Assembly: GCA_003445715.1 (NCBI GenBank)
Contig: DMCS01000044.1
Location: 1 to 7,826, forward strand
Origin: Candidatus Mesolinea sp.
GTDB lineage: Bacteria; Chloroflexota; Anaerolineae; Anaerolineales; Anaerolineaceae
Direction: 5' to 3'
Length of the DNA stretch: 7,826 bases
The number at the start of each line of letters is the position of its first letter. Position 1 is the stretch's first letter. The position numbers and the translations under genes were made by a program. A model generated the notes under the pieces. The model was not told the DNA's origin and made no database searches. It saw only the letters and a list, made by a program, of their open reading frames with translations. Of this stretch, positions 1-5,905 are shown one piece after another.

Positions 1-10
1 GAGAAAAAGC

Positions 11-39
11 TTGCACATTAACCGATGCTTATGTATAAT
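11..39 (+). promoter_or_regulatory. sigma-70-type promoter of the tRNA-Pro gene
   Basis: A -35 box TTGCAC (11-16) and a perfect -10 box TATAAT (34-39) are separated by 17 nt, the ideal spacing for a housekeeping sigma factor. Transcription would start near 46, only a few bases before the mature 5' end of the tRNA at 50, so the precursor leader would be very short. Strength is inferred from the close match to consensus. Confidence 0.85.
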
Positions 40-49
40 CAAAAATGTT

Positions 50-124
50 CGGGGCGTGGCGCAGTCCGGCTAGCGTGCTTGCATGGGGTGCAAGAGGTCC
101 CGGGTTCGAATCCCGGCGCCCCGA
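50..124 (+). tRNA. tRNA-Pro, anticodon GGG
   Basis: A full cloverleaf can be folded. The acceptor stem is CGGGGCG (50-56) with CGCCCCG (117-123) and discriminator A124. The D arm is 59-76. The anticodon stem is CTTGC/GCAAG with loop ATGGGGT (83-89), so the anticodon is GGG at 85-87. The T arm is CCGGG/CCCGG around TTCGAAT (105-111). C at position 1 and A at the discriminator are typical of bacterial tRNA-Pro. The 3' CCA is not encoded, since 125-127 read CAG, so it must be added by the CCA-adding enzyme. This isoacceptor reads CCC and CCU codons. It lies between its own promoter and terminator and is therefore a single-gene unit. Confidence 0.97.
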
Positions 125-129
125 CAGGT

Positions 130-156
130 ACCGTCAGTTCCATTCTGGCGGTTTTT
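130..156 (+). terminator. intrinsic terminator after tRNA-Pro
   Basis: An 8-bp stem, ACCGTCAG (130-137) with CTGGCGGT (145-152) including one G-T pair, closes a 7-nt loop and runs into a T tract at 152-156. It begins 5 nt after the tRNA and separates the tRNA transcript from yebC. Confidence 0.85.
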
Positions 157-191
157 CATTTTAATTTTGACCACATCGGCCTAACTCCTGA

Positions 192-200
192 TGGTATAAT
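192..200 (+). promoter_or_regulatory. extended -10 promoter for the yebC-ruvC-trmH-ruvA unit
   Basis: TGG-TATAAT (TATAAT at 195-200) is a perfect -10 hexamer preceded by the TGn extension. The best -35-like hexamer, TTGACC at 167-172, is 22 nt away, too far for standard spacing, so recognition probably depends on the extended -10. Predicted start is near 207, giving a leader of about 43 nt before the ATG at 250. Confidence 0.7.
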
Positions 201-235
201 ATTCAACGAGAAGGCTGTTATTTTCTTTTACGATC

Positions 236-241
236 AAGGAG
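236..241 (+). promoter_or_regulatory. Shine-Dalgarno site that fixes the yebC start
   Basis: AAGGAG lies 8 nt before the ATG at 250. The reading frame is open far upstream, through the tRNA, but only this ATG has a strong ribosome binding site and gives the family-typical N-terminus MSGHSHWSTIKRKKGAAD. Confidence 0.9.
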
Positions 242-249
242 AACAATCT

Positions 250-1005
250 ATGTCTGGACATTCGCATTGGTCCACAATTAAACGTAAAAAAGGCGCAGCT
301 GATGCCAAAAAAGGGGCTGTATTTACGCGCTTAGCACGCGAAATTTCTATGGCTGCTCGCCGCGGGGGTGGTGATCCGAATATGAATGTTAGCTTGGCTT
401 TAGCTATTGAGAGAGCTAGGGCAAATAACATGCCTAAAGACAGCATCGAACGCGCTATCAAGCGCGGGACCGGTGAAGATAAGTCCGAAGCAGAGCTGAT
501 TGAAACTACATATGAAGGTTATCTTGGACGCGGCGTTGTAGCGATTATCGAGTGTGTTACCGAAAACCGCAATCGCACCGTGGCAGAATTGCGTCACATT
601 CTCACCCGTGCTGGGGGAGACTTAGCCGAAAGTGGCTCCGCCAGCTGGCAATTTGAGCGTAAAGCTGTTTATTCCATCAAATCTGACGGGAAAAACTTCG
701 ATAGGGTTTTTGAGGCAGCTCTTGAGGCTGGCGCAGACGATGTTATTGAAGACGATGGCTACATCGAGGTGATCGGTGCACCAGAAACCTTCAAGGCGAT
801 TGAAGAGAGCCTGAAAAAATTTAACATCAAACCGGAAGAAGCAGGCATTCGCATGATTCCCAAACAAGAAGTTGAATTGGATCCTAACGAGGCGATCAGC
901 GTTTTACGCACAGTTGAAGCGTTGGAAGAGAGCGACGATGTGCAAAATGTGTTTACTAACCTAAAGGTAACTGAAGAAGTCTTAGCTTTGTTTGAGGAAG
1001 AATAA
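250..1005 (+). CDS. yebC: YebC/PmpR-family protein (TACO1 homologue)
   Basis: This 251-residue product has the usual length for the family. The N-terminal signature MSGHSHWSTIKRKKGAADAK (1-20) is almost invariant in YebC proteins, followed by FTRLAREI (25-32), the GGGDP loop (39-43), NMPKDSIERAIKRG (60-73) and the TYEGYLGRGVVAIIECVTENRNRT region (87-110). The family is cytoplasmic and was first annotated as a transcription regulator. Later work on YebC and mitochondrial TACO1 points to a role in translation elongation, notably at proline-rich stretches. It is the first gene of a tight run, with ruvC starting 6 nt after its stop. A yebC-ruvC-ruvA order is common in bacteria. The upstream in-frame extension crosses the terminator and tRNA and is not coding. 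Family membership is certain; which molecular role applies here is not shown by the sequence. Confidence 0.96.
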   Translation: MSGHSHWSTIKRKKGAADAKKGAVFTRLAREISMAARRGGGDPNMNVSLALAIERARANNMPKDSIERAIKRGTGEDKSEAELIETTYEGYLGRGVVAIIECVTENRNRTVAELRHILTRAGGDLAESGSASWQFERKAVYSIKSDGKNFDRVFEAALEAGADDVIEDDGYIEVIGAPETFKAIEESLKKFNIKPEEAGIRMIPKQEVELDPNEAISVLRTVEALEESDDVQNVFTNLKVTEEVLALFEEE

Positions 1006-1011
1006 TCTCGG

Positions 1012-1515
1012 ATGTTGGTATTAGGCATCGATCCTGGCATCGCCATAACTGGTTTCGGGCTGGTGCAGGTGAGCCAAGCGGGCGATTTGAGCGCAATTTC
1101 TTTTGGCGTGATTGATTCAACGGCTGTGAGGACTACCTCCAGCCGTTTAGTTTACCTCTATGATCATCTTTTGGAATTGATTTCTCAGTATCAACCTACT
1201 CAGAGCGCAGTGGAGCGCCTGTTTTTTCAAAGGAACATCAAGACTGTGATGCAAGTTGGCGAAGCGCGCGGCGTGATCCAGCTTTGCTTGGAACAGGCAC
1301 ATATTCCGTTTGCTGAATATACGCCGAATGAAGTAAAGCAAGCTGTTACCGCTTATGGAAATGCGGATAAAAAGCAAGTCCAGGAAATGGTCAGAATCCT
1401 TTTACAGCTTGAGAGCGCACCAACCCCCGATGATGCTGCGGATGCTTTAGCTATAGCGCTTTGCCACATCAACATGCTTAATTTCAAGCGCAGCTTGCCA
1501 GCTGAGGATGCATGA
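1012..1515 (+). CDS. ruvC: Crossover junction endodeoxyribonuclease RuvC
   Basis: RuvC is the Holliday junction resolvase that cuts symmetrically across four-way junctions in recombination and repair, working with the RuvAB motor. The 167-residue product is of normal length. The four acidic metal-binding positions of the RNase H-like fold are present: D7 in GIDPG, E68 in AVERLFF, and D141 and D144 in DDAADALAIA. Aromatic F71 aligns with the residue known to stack at the junction centre, and basic K109, K120 and K121 match DNA-contacting positions. The ATG at 1012 lies 6 nt after the yebC stop, with a GAGGAAG-type Shine-Dalgarno (994-1000) inside the end of yebC. Its stop overlaps the next start by 4 nt, so the two are translationally coupled. 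The enzyme looks fully active. Confidence 0.97.
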   Translation: MLVLGIDPGIAITGFGLVQVSQAGDLSAISFGVIDSTAVRTTSSRLVYLYDHLLELISQYQPTQSAVERLFFQRNIKTVMQVGEARGVIQLCLEQAHIPFAEYTPNEVKQAVTAYGNADKKQVQEMVRILLQLESAPTPDDAADALAIALCHINMLNFKRSLPAEDA

Positions 1516-2312
1516 TCACTAGCCTTTCTAATAGCACGATTATCGCTATTCGCAAGTTACACCGACTCAAAGACCGCCGTGCCACCGGGCTTTTTTTAGC
1601 CGAAGGATTGCGTGTTGTTGGGCAAGCATTTGATTCTGGTGCTGAAATTCGGCAATTGGTTTTCTGCCCCGACCTGTTAGTGAGTGAGTATGGGCAACAA
1701 TTAGTAGAAAGAGCACAGAAAACAGGCATTGATTGTTTGGAAGTGAACGAAGCAGTTTTTGCTTCGTTGGCGCGCAAGGATACACCCCAAGGCATCGCCG
1801 CAGTAATCGCACAGCGCTGGCAAACGTTAGAGAGCCTCACTCCTCAAGAGGGGGAGCTGTGGGTGGGCTTACAAGCCGTGCAAAACCCCGGCAATTTGGG
1901 TACGATCTTGCGCACTTGCGATGCCGTAGGCGCAACGCGTTTGGTGCTCTTAGATGATTGCACCGATCCGTACGACCCGGCGGCGGTTAAAGCCTCAATG
2001 GGCTCTATTTTCACGGTAAAGCTTACCAAAACGCATGCGGAAGCCTTCCAGCCATGGCATGCGCTGCATACAGAAATGAACATCGTGGGCACTTCAGACC
2101 ATGCGGAAGAGGATTATGCCCAAACCGCTTATCCGCAAACTTGCCTGCTCCTGATGGGCAGCGAGCGCCAAGGCTTGCCGGATGAATACATCCAGCTTTG
2201 CGCTAAAATGGTGCGCATCCCGATGGAAGGTGCTTGTGATTCGCTGAATTTAGCTGTGGCGACAGGTATAATTTTGTATCAAATATACAATCAACGACGG
2301 AATATCCTTTAA
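1512..2312 (+). CDS. TrmH/SpoU-family RNA 2'-O-methyltransferase
   Basis: This 266-residue SPOUT-class enzyme is predicted to transfer a methyl group from S-adenosylmethionine to a ribose 2'-OH, most likely in 23S rRNA. Residues about 9-100 form the substrate-binding domain, with the usual LKDRRATGLFLAEGLRVV start. Residues about 115-262 form the trefoil-knot methylase domain with all three SpoU motifs: motif 1 QNPGNLGTILRTCDAVGA (124-141, catalytic-type N125 and R134), motif 2 LLLMGSERQGLP (212-223) and motif 3 with IPM (236-238) and DSLNLAVATGI (243-253). The architecture resembles RlmB, YsgA and TsnR-type enzymes, but the exact target nucleotide cannot be read from sequence. The start codon sits in an ATGA overlap with ruvC. 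It lies between ruvC and ruvA, so it is co-expressed with junction processing genes although its role is in ribosome maturation. Confidence 0.92.
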   Translation: MITSLSNSTIIAIRKLHRLKDRRATGLFLAEGLRVVGQAFDSGAEIRQLVFCPDLLVSEYGQQLVERAQKTGIDCLEVNEAVFASLARKDTPQGIAAVIAQRWQTLESLTPQEGELWVGLQAVQNPGNLGTILRTCDAVGATRLVLLDDCTDPYDPAAVKASMGSIFTVKLTKTHAEAFQPWHALHTEMNIVGTSDHAEEDYAQTAYPQTCLLLMGSERQGLPDEYIQLCAKMVRIPMEGACDSLNLAVATGIILYQIYNQRRNIL

Positions 2313-2326
2313 AGTACAGGTATGCA

Positions 2327-2905
2327 ATGATTGCATCAATTAGTGGAAAAGTTCAAAGTAAAACCCCCGATAGTCTCGTTTTAGATGTGCGAGGTATTGG
2401 CTTTGAGGTCGCTGTAACCACTAGCTTAGCCAGTGAATCGGAAATTGGAGATATCGTTTTTTTGTTTACGCATTTAATCGTGCGTGATGACCTATTGGCG
2501 CTATATGGCTTTAGGACTGTAGAAGAGAAACGATTTTTCCTGATGTTTATGGGCGTAGAAGGGATTGGTCCACGCTTAGCTTTAGCCATCCTTTCTTCAC
2601 TCTCGTTGGATAACATTCGCCAGGCGGTTGTGAGTGAGCAGCCAGAGTATTTCAACCGGGTGCCTGGGATTGGCAAGAAGACTGCGCAAAAGATCATCAT
2701 TAATTTGCAAGGGCGCATCACTGCAGAAGCTGGCTTTGAAGCTCGCAAAGCCACTACTTCTGCTGAGGATCAGGTGCTGGAAGCCTTGGTGGGCTTAGGG
2801 TATAGCGTGGTTGAGGCGCAAACAGCCGTGCAAGCCTTACCGAAGGAAGTGCCCGATACGCTGGAAGACAAATTGCGGGTTGCCTTGCAATACTTTAGCC
2901 GCTAA
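2327..2905 (+). CDS. ruvA: Holliday junction branch migration subunit RuvA
   Basis: RuvA binds four-way DNA junctions as a tetramer and loads the RuvB helicase rings. The 192-residue length is normal. Domain I (about 1-62) is the OB fold, starting MIASISGKVQ, and carries the acidic pin as D54-D55 in VRDDLLALYGF. Domain II holds two helix-hairpin-helix motifs, GVEGIGPRLA (76-85) and RVPGIGKKTAQKI (111-123). A flexible linker (about 135-145) leads to domain III (about 146-192, with EDQVLEALVGLGYS), which contacts RuvB. The gene starts 14 nt after the methyltransferase stop; its Shine-Dalgarno is weak (ACAGG, 2316-2320), so coupling to upstream translation is likely. ruvB does not follow and must be elsewhere. 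Confidence 0.97.
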   Translation: MIASISGKVQSKTPDSLVLDVRGIGFEVAVTTSLASESEIGDIVFLFTHLIVRDDLLALYGFRTVEEKRFFLMFMGVEGIGPRLALAILSSLSLDNIRQAVVSEQPEYFNRVPGIGKKTAQKIIINLQGRITAEAGFEARKATTSAEDQVLEALVGLGYSVVEAQTAVQALPKEVPDTLEDKLRVALQYFSR

Positions 2906-2953
2906 GAGGCGTGCTCTCCTTTATTAAGTTGGCTAAAGCAAACTTCTACGCAA

Positions 2954-2962
2954 TGGTAAAAT
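2954..2962 (+). promoter_or_regulatory. probable extended -10 promoter of the mreB-like gene
   Basis: TGG-TAAAAT (TAAAAT at 2957-2962) is a five-of-six -10 box with the TGn extension, placed in the 87-nt gap after ruvA. The nearest -35-like hexamer, TTGGCT (2929-2934), is 22 nt away. Predicted start is near 2969, leaving a short leader with AGGA at 2983-2986 before the ATG at 2993. The gap shows no convincing terminator, so read-through from ruvA is also possible. Confidence 0.5.
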
Positions 2963-2992
2963 TAAGACCAAACTAAAACTTTAGGAATTTTC

Positions 2993-4006
2993 ATGGCGGC
3001 ATTATCTCGCGAATTAGGTGTAGACCTGGGGACTTTTAACACACAAATTGCAGAAGGCAACCAAATCTTGGTACAAGAGCCCACGATCGTGGCAATTGTT
3101 ATCAATGAGATGAAACTGGTGGAATATGGCACTACGGCCTTGGGTATGTTGGGTAGGGTCCCAGAAACCATCGAAGTGGTTCGGCCGTTGCGCTATGGCG
3201 TTATCGCCGAGTACGAGTTGACGGAAAAATTCCTCAACATCTTAGTGCGCAAAGTCACGGGACCCACGCTCTTTTTCCGCCCGAAAATGCTGATCACCGT
3301 TCCTTTTGGGGTCACGAGTGTGGAAAAACGCGCCGTGCAGGAAGCAGGGCTGGGCGCTGGTGCAAGGGAAGTAACCCTCATCCCGCAACCGTTAGCTGCT
3401 GCGATTGGGATGGATTTACCGATTCATACGCCCACCGGCAATATGGTCATCAGCTTGGGAGCAGGCACAACCCAAGCTGCGGTCATCTCAATGACTGGGA
3501 TAGTCAGCGCTGAAACTTTGCAAACCGCTGGTTTGAAAATCGACGCAGCGATTATCGGTTACGTTCGTAAGAAATACGGCGTCATCGTGGCGCCACCAAC
3601 GGCTGAAGCACTCAAAATTCGCATCGGCGCTGCGCTCCCCACAGAAGAAGAAATGACCATGGAAATCCAGGGTCAGGACCAGGTGACTGGTTTACCCAAG
3701 CCGGTAACACTTTCGACCAATGAGATAGTGGAAGCTATGCAACCGCCGCTGGAGGAAATTGCTGCTACAGCTAAGCGCGTCTTGGAAAAGACACAACCAG
3801 AGCTCATCTCAGACATCATCGACCGAGGTGTGGCTTTATGCGGCGGAACTGCGCTGATGAAAGGGTTGGATAAATACCTCACGATAGCCTTAGGCATTCC
3901 TGCTTATGTGGTTGATAATCCCGTTACATGCACGGTGGAAGGTGCGGCTCGGGCGTTTTCGATTTTGGATTTAATCTTACGGACACAACAAGGGTTTGGT
4001 GTATGA
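2993..4006 (+). CDS. MreB/Mbl-like actin-fold protein with altered ATPase motifs
   Basis: The 337-residue product aligns along its length with MreB, the cytoskeletal actin homologue that forms membrane-bound filaments. Visible landmarks are phosphate loop 1 ELGVDLGTFNTQI (7-19, D11 kept), the VPFGVTSVEKRAV segment (103-115), PQPLAAAIG (131-139), phosphate loop 2 VISLGAGTTQAAV (152-164), YVRKKYGV (190-197), TAEALKIRIGAA (203-214) and the adenosine motif GVALCGGTALMKGLDKYL (279-296). Several normally conserved residues differ: the Asp of DxGGGTTE is S154 and its Glu is Q161, and the Glu-Glu before PMAAA is P131-Q132. Those positions bind the metal or activate water in MreB, so hydrolysis may be slow or lost. 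No mreC or mreD adjoins it. It is coupled by a 4-nt overlap to a membrane protein gene. Fold assignment is secure; calling it the shape-determining MreB is not. Confidence 0.85.
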   Translation: MAALSRELGVDLGTFNTQIAEGNQILVQEPTIVAIVINEMKLVEYGTTALGMLGRVPETIEVVRPLRYGVIAEYELTEKFLNILVRKVTGPTLFFRPKMLITVPFGVTSVEKRAVQEAGLGAGAREVTLIPQPLAAAIGMDLPIHTPTGNMVISLGAGTTQAAVISMTGIVSAETLQTAGLKIDAAIIGYVRKKYGVIVAPPTAEALKIRIGAALPTEEEMTMEIQGQDQVTGLPKPVTLSTNEIVEAMQPPLEEIAATAKRVLEKTQPELISDIIDRGVALCGGTALMKGLDKYLTIALGIPAYVVDNPVTCTVEGAARAFSILDLILRTQQGFGV

Positions 4007-4803
4007 CAACTTCCCAACAGCCAGAAACTTTCTCCAAACCAATTGCCAGCTTTAGTGATCGAGCCGACCGTTTTAATCGTGCTTTGCGCTTCTGGATCGG
4101 ATTAATTTTGTTGCTGCTTTTAGGTGGCTTTGTCTATTGGCTGGCATTACAGTTCATGCCTCGCGTGGAAAAGTTTGGTCCTGGTATTATTTGGATTAAC
4201 GCGAAAGTATTTCTCTTGCTTTTGCCAATTGTATTAGTGCTGCTGCTCTGGTTAGTATTCGGCAGTCTGCCACGTAAAAAATGGCTCGTCGTGTTATACC
4301 CAGAAGGGATACAAATAGTGCATGGCAAACAAGAAAAATCTATTCCTTGGGAAGCACTTGAAAGCCTCAGCATGGATTACGCGCAATCCCAATTTTTGGG
4401 AATAAGAGGGAAACCCCGAAGAAAGCTCACTTTGCAGACCACCGATGGTGAAAGTTTTTCTCTGGATGGCCAGCGCTTGGATGAATTTGAGAGCTTATTG
4501 CGCCAGATCCGTGAGGGGGCATTTCCCTTCCTTTATGCTCAAGCTACCGCTACGTTAGAGCGGGCTGGCAGGGTTTCCTTTGGCGAGGTCATATTGCTGC
4601 AAGAAGGCTGGCTGCAAATGGATAGCAAAGCCATTCCTCTCAAAGAAATTAGTTCTGTAAAGTTAGAAAAAGGCTGGCTAAAGATAACCCAGAAGAACAA
4701 ACAATATAAGCAACGTGCCGACAAAATCGCCAACCTTGATGTGTTGGTGAAGCTCCTCAGTGAAAAGACTAACTCAAATAATACGTCAAGCGCTCCAGCA
4801 TGA
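4003..4803 (+). CDS. membrane protein with two helices and a PH-like cytoplasmic region
   Basis: The gene starts at the ATG of an ATGA overlap with the mreB-like gene, with AGGG (3991-3994) 8 nt upstream. A longer in-frame start inside that gene is unlikely. The 266-residue product has a polar N-terminus, hydrophobic helices at about 30-50 and 68-88, a basic boundary (PRKKW, 90-94) and a soluble region that should face the cytosol. That region has the beta-rich pattern of bacterial PH-like domains: LYPEGIQIVHGKQEKSIPWEALESL (split across 98-122) followed by a strand and a closing helix (about 155-171). A second, similar stretch follows (LLQEGWLQM, IPLKEISSVKLEKGWLKI, to about 252), suggesting a tandem pair reminiscent of DUF6585-type proteins. 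The function is unknown. Coupling to the actin-like gene suggests that it anchors or partners with that protein at the membrane. The last 35 bp overlap the end of rex on the other strand. Confidence 0.8.
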   Translation: MTTSQQPETFSKPIASFSDRADRFNRALRFWIGLILLLLLGGFVYWLALQFMPRVEKFGPGIIWINAKVFLLLLPIVLVLLLWLVFGSLPRKKWLVVLYPEGIQIVHGKQEKSIPWEALESLSMDYAQSQFLGIRGKPRRKLTLQTTDGESFSLDGQRLDEFESLLRQIREGAFPFLYAQATATLERAGRVSFGEVILLQEGWLQMDSKAIPLKEISSVKLEKGWLKITQKNKQYKQRADKIANLDVLVKLLSEKTNSNNTSSAPA

Positions 4804-5404
4804 GCACGGGGTCAATATTAGCCACACGCACCCCATCTGGAAGATTTAATACTATGGGAGCATAGTTTAGGATTGCTTTAATCCCATTGGCAACCAGGGC
4901 TTCTGCCGTGCTTTGGGCAGCGTTGGCAGGCACCGTCAGCAATGCAATGCGAATATCTGAGCGATCCAGCTCAGCTTGCATATCGGCAACATCCTGAACA
5001 ACAATGCCGGCTATTTCCGTGCCAATAATCTTGGGGTTATTATCCAATGCGAGGGCAATCTCAAACCCTTGCCTGGCAAAGCCTTGGTAGTGGATGAGAG
5101 CTTGGCCCAGATTGCCCACGCCAACAATTACCATCGGCCAAATCTGGTTGAGGTTGAGGATGTTTCTCAAATTATCGATGAGATGAATGATGTCATACCC
5201 TTTGCCTTTAACGCCAAAGCCGCCGAAAAAAGAAAGATCTTTACGAATTTGCACAGCGGGAATGCCCACATGCTGGCTTAGCTCATTCGAGGAAATGACT
5301 TCCTTGCCCTCCCGTAAGAGGTGATTGAGGGTTTGCAGATAAAGAGGTAGTCTGGAAACAACAATATCTGGAATGTTAGTTTTTACCATGATGGGCTCAC
5401 TCAC
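4769..5404 (-). CDS. rex: redox-sensing transcriptional repressor Rex
   Basis: Rex is a dimeric repressor that releases DNA when NADH rises relative to NAD+, controlling fermentation and respiration genes. The 211-residue length is typical. Residues about 11-80 form the winged helix, with the signature VQIRKDLSFFGGFGVKGKGY (51-70). Residues about 90-197 form the Rossmann domain, with VIVGVGNLGQAL (92-103; GxGxxG at 95-100) and D121 at the end of strand 2, the position for the adenosine ribose. The C-terminal helix NIDPVLMLERLTYYL (196-210) is the domain-swapped tail. The chosen start is GTG at 5404; an ATG five codons in (5389) is equally possible, as neither has a strong Shine-Dalgarno. The gene is transcribed away from the zinc-ribbon gene, with a Rex-type inverted repeat between them, so self-control or control of the neighbour is likely. 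Confidence 0.95.
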   Translation of the reverse strand: MSEPIMVKTNIPDIVVSRLPLYLQTLNHLLREGKEVISSNELSQHVGIPAVQIRKDLSFFGGFGVKGKGYDIIHLIDNLRNILNLNQIWPMVIVGVGNLGQALIHYQGFARQGFEIALALDNNPKIIGTEIAGIVVQDVADMQAELDRSDIRIALLTVPANAAQSTAEALVANGIKAILNYAPIVLNLPDGVRVANIDPVLMLERLTYYLS

Positions 5405-5449
5405 TTTCTTAGCAATTATTCATCTGTGTTATGATTTACCAATAGCTAT

Positions 5450-5479
5450 ATTATATAGGGAACCTTTGAATCTTGTCCA
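5450..5479 (-). promoter_or_regulatory. sigma-70-type promoter of rex
   Basis: Read on the - strand, TGGACA (5479-5474) is a five-of-six -35 box and TATAAT (5455-5450) a perfect -10 box, 18 nt apart. Transcription would start near 5443, giving a leader of about 39 nt before the GTG at 5404. The Rex-type inverted repeat lies 15 bp upstream of the -35 box. Confidence 0.75.
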
Positions 5480-5494
5480 TTAAGATAATAAAAG

Positions 5495-5512
5495 TTGTGA
5501 TAGAAACCACAA
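5495..5512. promoter_or_regulatory. candidate Rex operator (TTGTG-N8-CACAA)
   Basis: TTGTG (5495-5499) and CACAA (5508-5512) form a perfect 5-bp inverted repeat with an 8-nt, mostly A/T centre. This is the length and outer sequence of the known Rex site TTGTGAA-N4-TTCACAA. The inner positions are degenerate: the left half reads TTGTGAT, the right half in complement TTGTGGT. It lies upstream of the rex -35 box and 24 bp before the ATG at 5537, overlapping a weak possible rightward -10 (TGTGAT, 5496-5501, 17 nt after TTGTCC at 5473-5478). The position favours repression of the rightward genes, though rex could also be affected. Binding is inferred. Confidence 0.65.
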
Positions 5513-5536
5513 GATTTTATCGAAGGAGATTGCAGA

Positions 5537-5905
5537 ATGAAAGCAGCTAGGACGATACTGTATATATTAGCAGGGATCATTATCGTTTTTTCTTTCCTGT
5601 TTATTTTGGGAGCATTCAGCCCTGAGGGTAGCACAGGTTGGTTATGGGTTGGAATTATCGGTTTGTTGGTTGGCTTTCTGTGCATATTCTGGGGTTCCAG
5701 GTTAGGGGCTAAAGCAGAAAAAGCGACGCAAAATGTAACTTTGCAAGTCGATTTGCCTGGAAACGTCTCGATGGATACGATTAAGTGCCAGTCTTGTGGA
5801 GCTCCGCTATCTACCGAGGATATTAAGATGGTCAATGGTGCCCCTATGGTTTCTTGCCCCAATTGTGGAACAACGTATCAACTCACAGAAGAACCAAAAT
5901 GGTAA
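5537..5905 (+). CDS. small membrane protein with C-terminal zinc ribbon
   Basis: The 122-residue product has a strong Shine-Dalgarno (AAGGAG, 5523-5528) 8 nt before the ATG. Two hydrophobic helices (about 5-27 and 35-53) are joined by a short loop, placing both ends on the same, probably cytosolic, side. The C-terminal part has two cysteine pairs, CQSC (84-87) and CPNC (107-110) with Gly following each, the pattern of a zinc ribbon. No named family is recognised. Such domains bind Zn and often mediate protein or nucleic acid contacts. It is the first gene after the Rex-type operator and overlaps the next gene by 7 nt, so it should be made together with the DUF2207-like protein and may form a membrane complex with it. 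Confidence 0.8.
   Translation: MKAARTILYILAGIIIVFSFLFILGAFSPEGSTGWLWVGIIGLLVGFLCIFWGSRLGAKAEKATQNVTLQVDLPGNVSMDTIKCQSCGAPLSTEDIKMVNGAPMVSCPNCGTTYQLTEEPKW

Noticed and set aside
25..249. In-frame upstream extension of the yebC reading frame
   Set aside because: It runs through the tRNA, its terminator and the yebC promoter. The ATG at 250 has a strong ribosome binding site and the conserved N-terminus.
2903..2925. Possible terminator after ruvA (AGAG-GCGTG-CTCT)
   Set aside because: The stem is only 4 bp and the following sequence is a broken T run, too weak to call.
3928..4002. Longer N-terminus for the PH-like membrane protein
   Set aside because: It would overlap the mreB-like gene by 79 nt. 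The ATG at 4003 has AGGG 8 nt upstream and a normal ATGA coupling.
5484..5489. GATAAT as the rightward -10 box for the zinc-ribbon gene
   Set aside because: It is a five-of-six match, but no acceptable -35 hexamer lies 16-18 nt upstream and there is no TGn extension.
5854..5898. Longer N-terminus for the DUF2207-like protein
   Set aside because: It overlaps the zinc-ribbon codons, adds a polar, basic stretch ahead of the signal peptide and has no ribosome binding site better than the coupled start at 5899.
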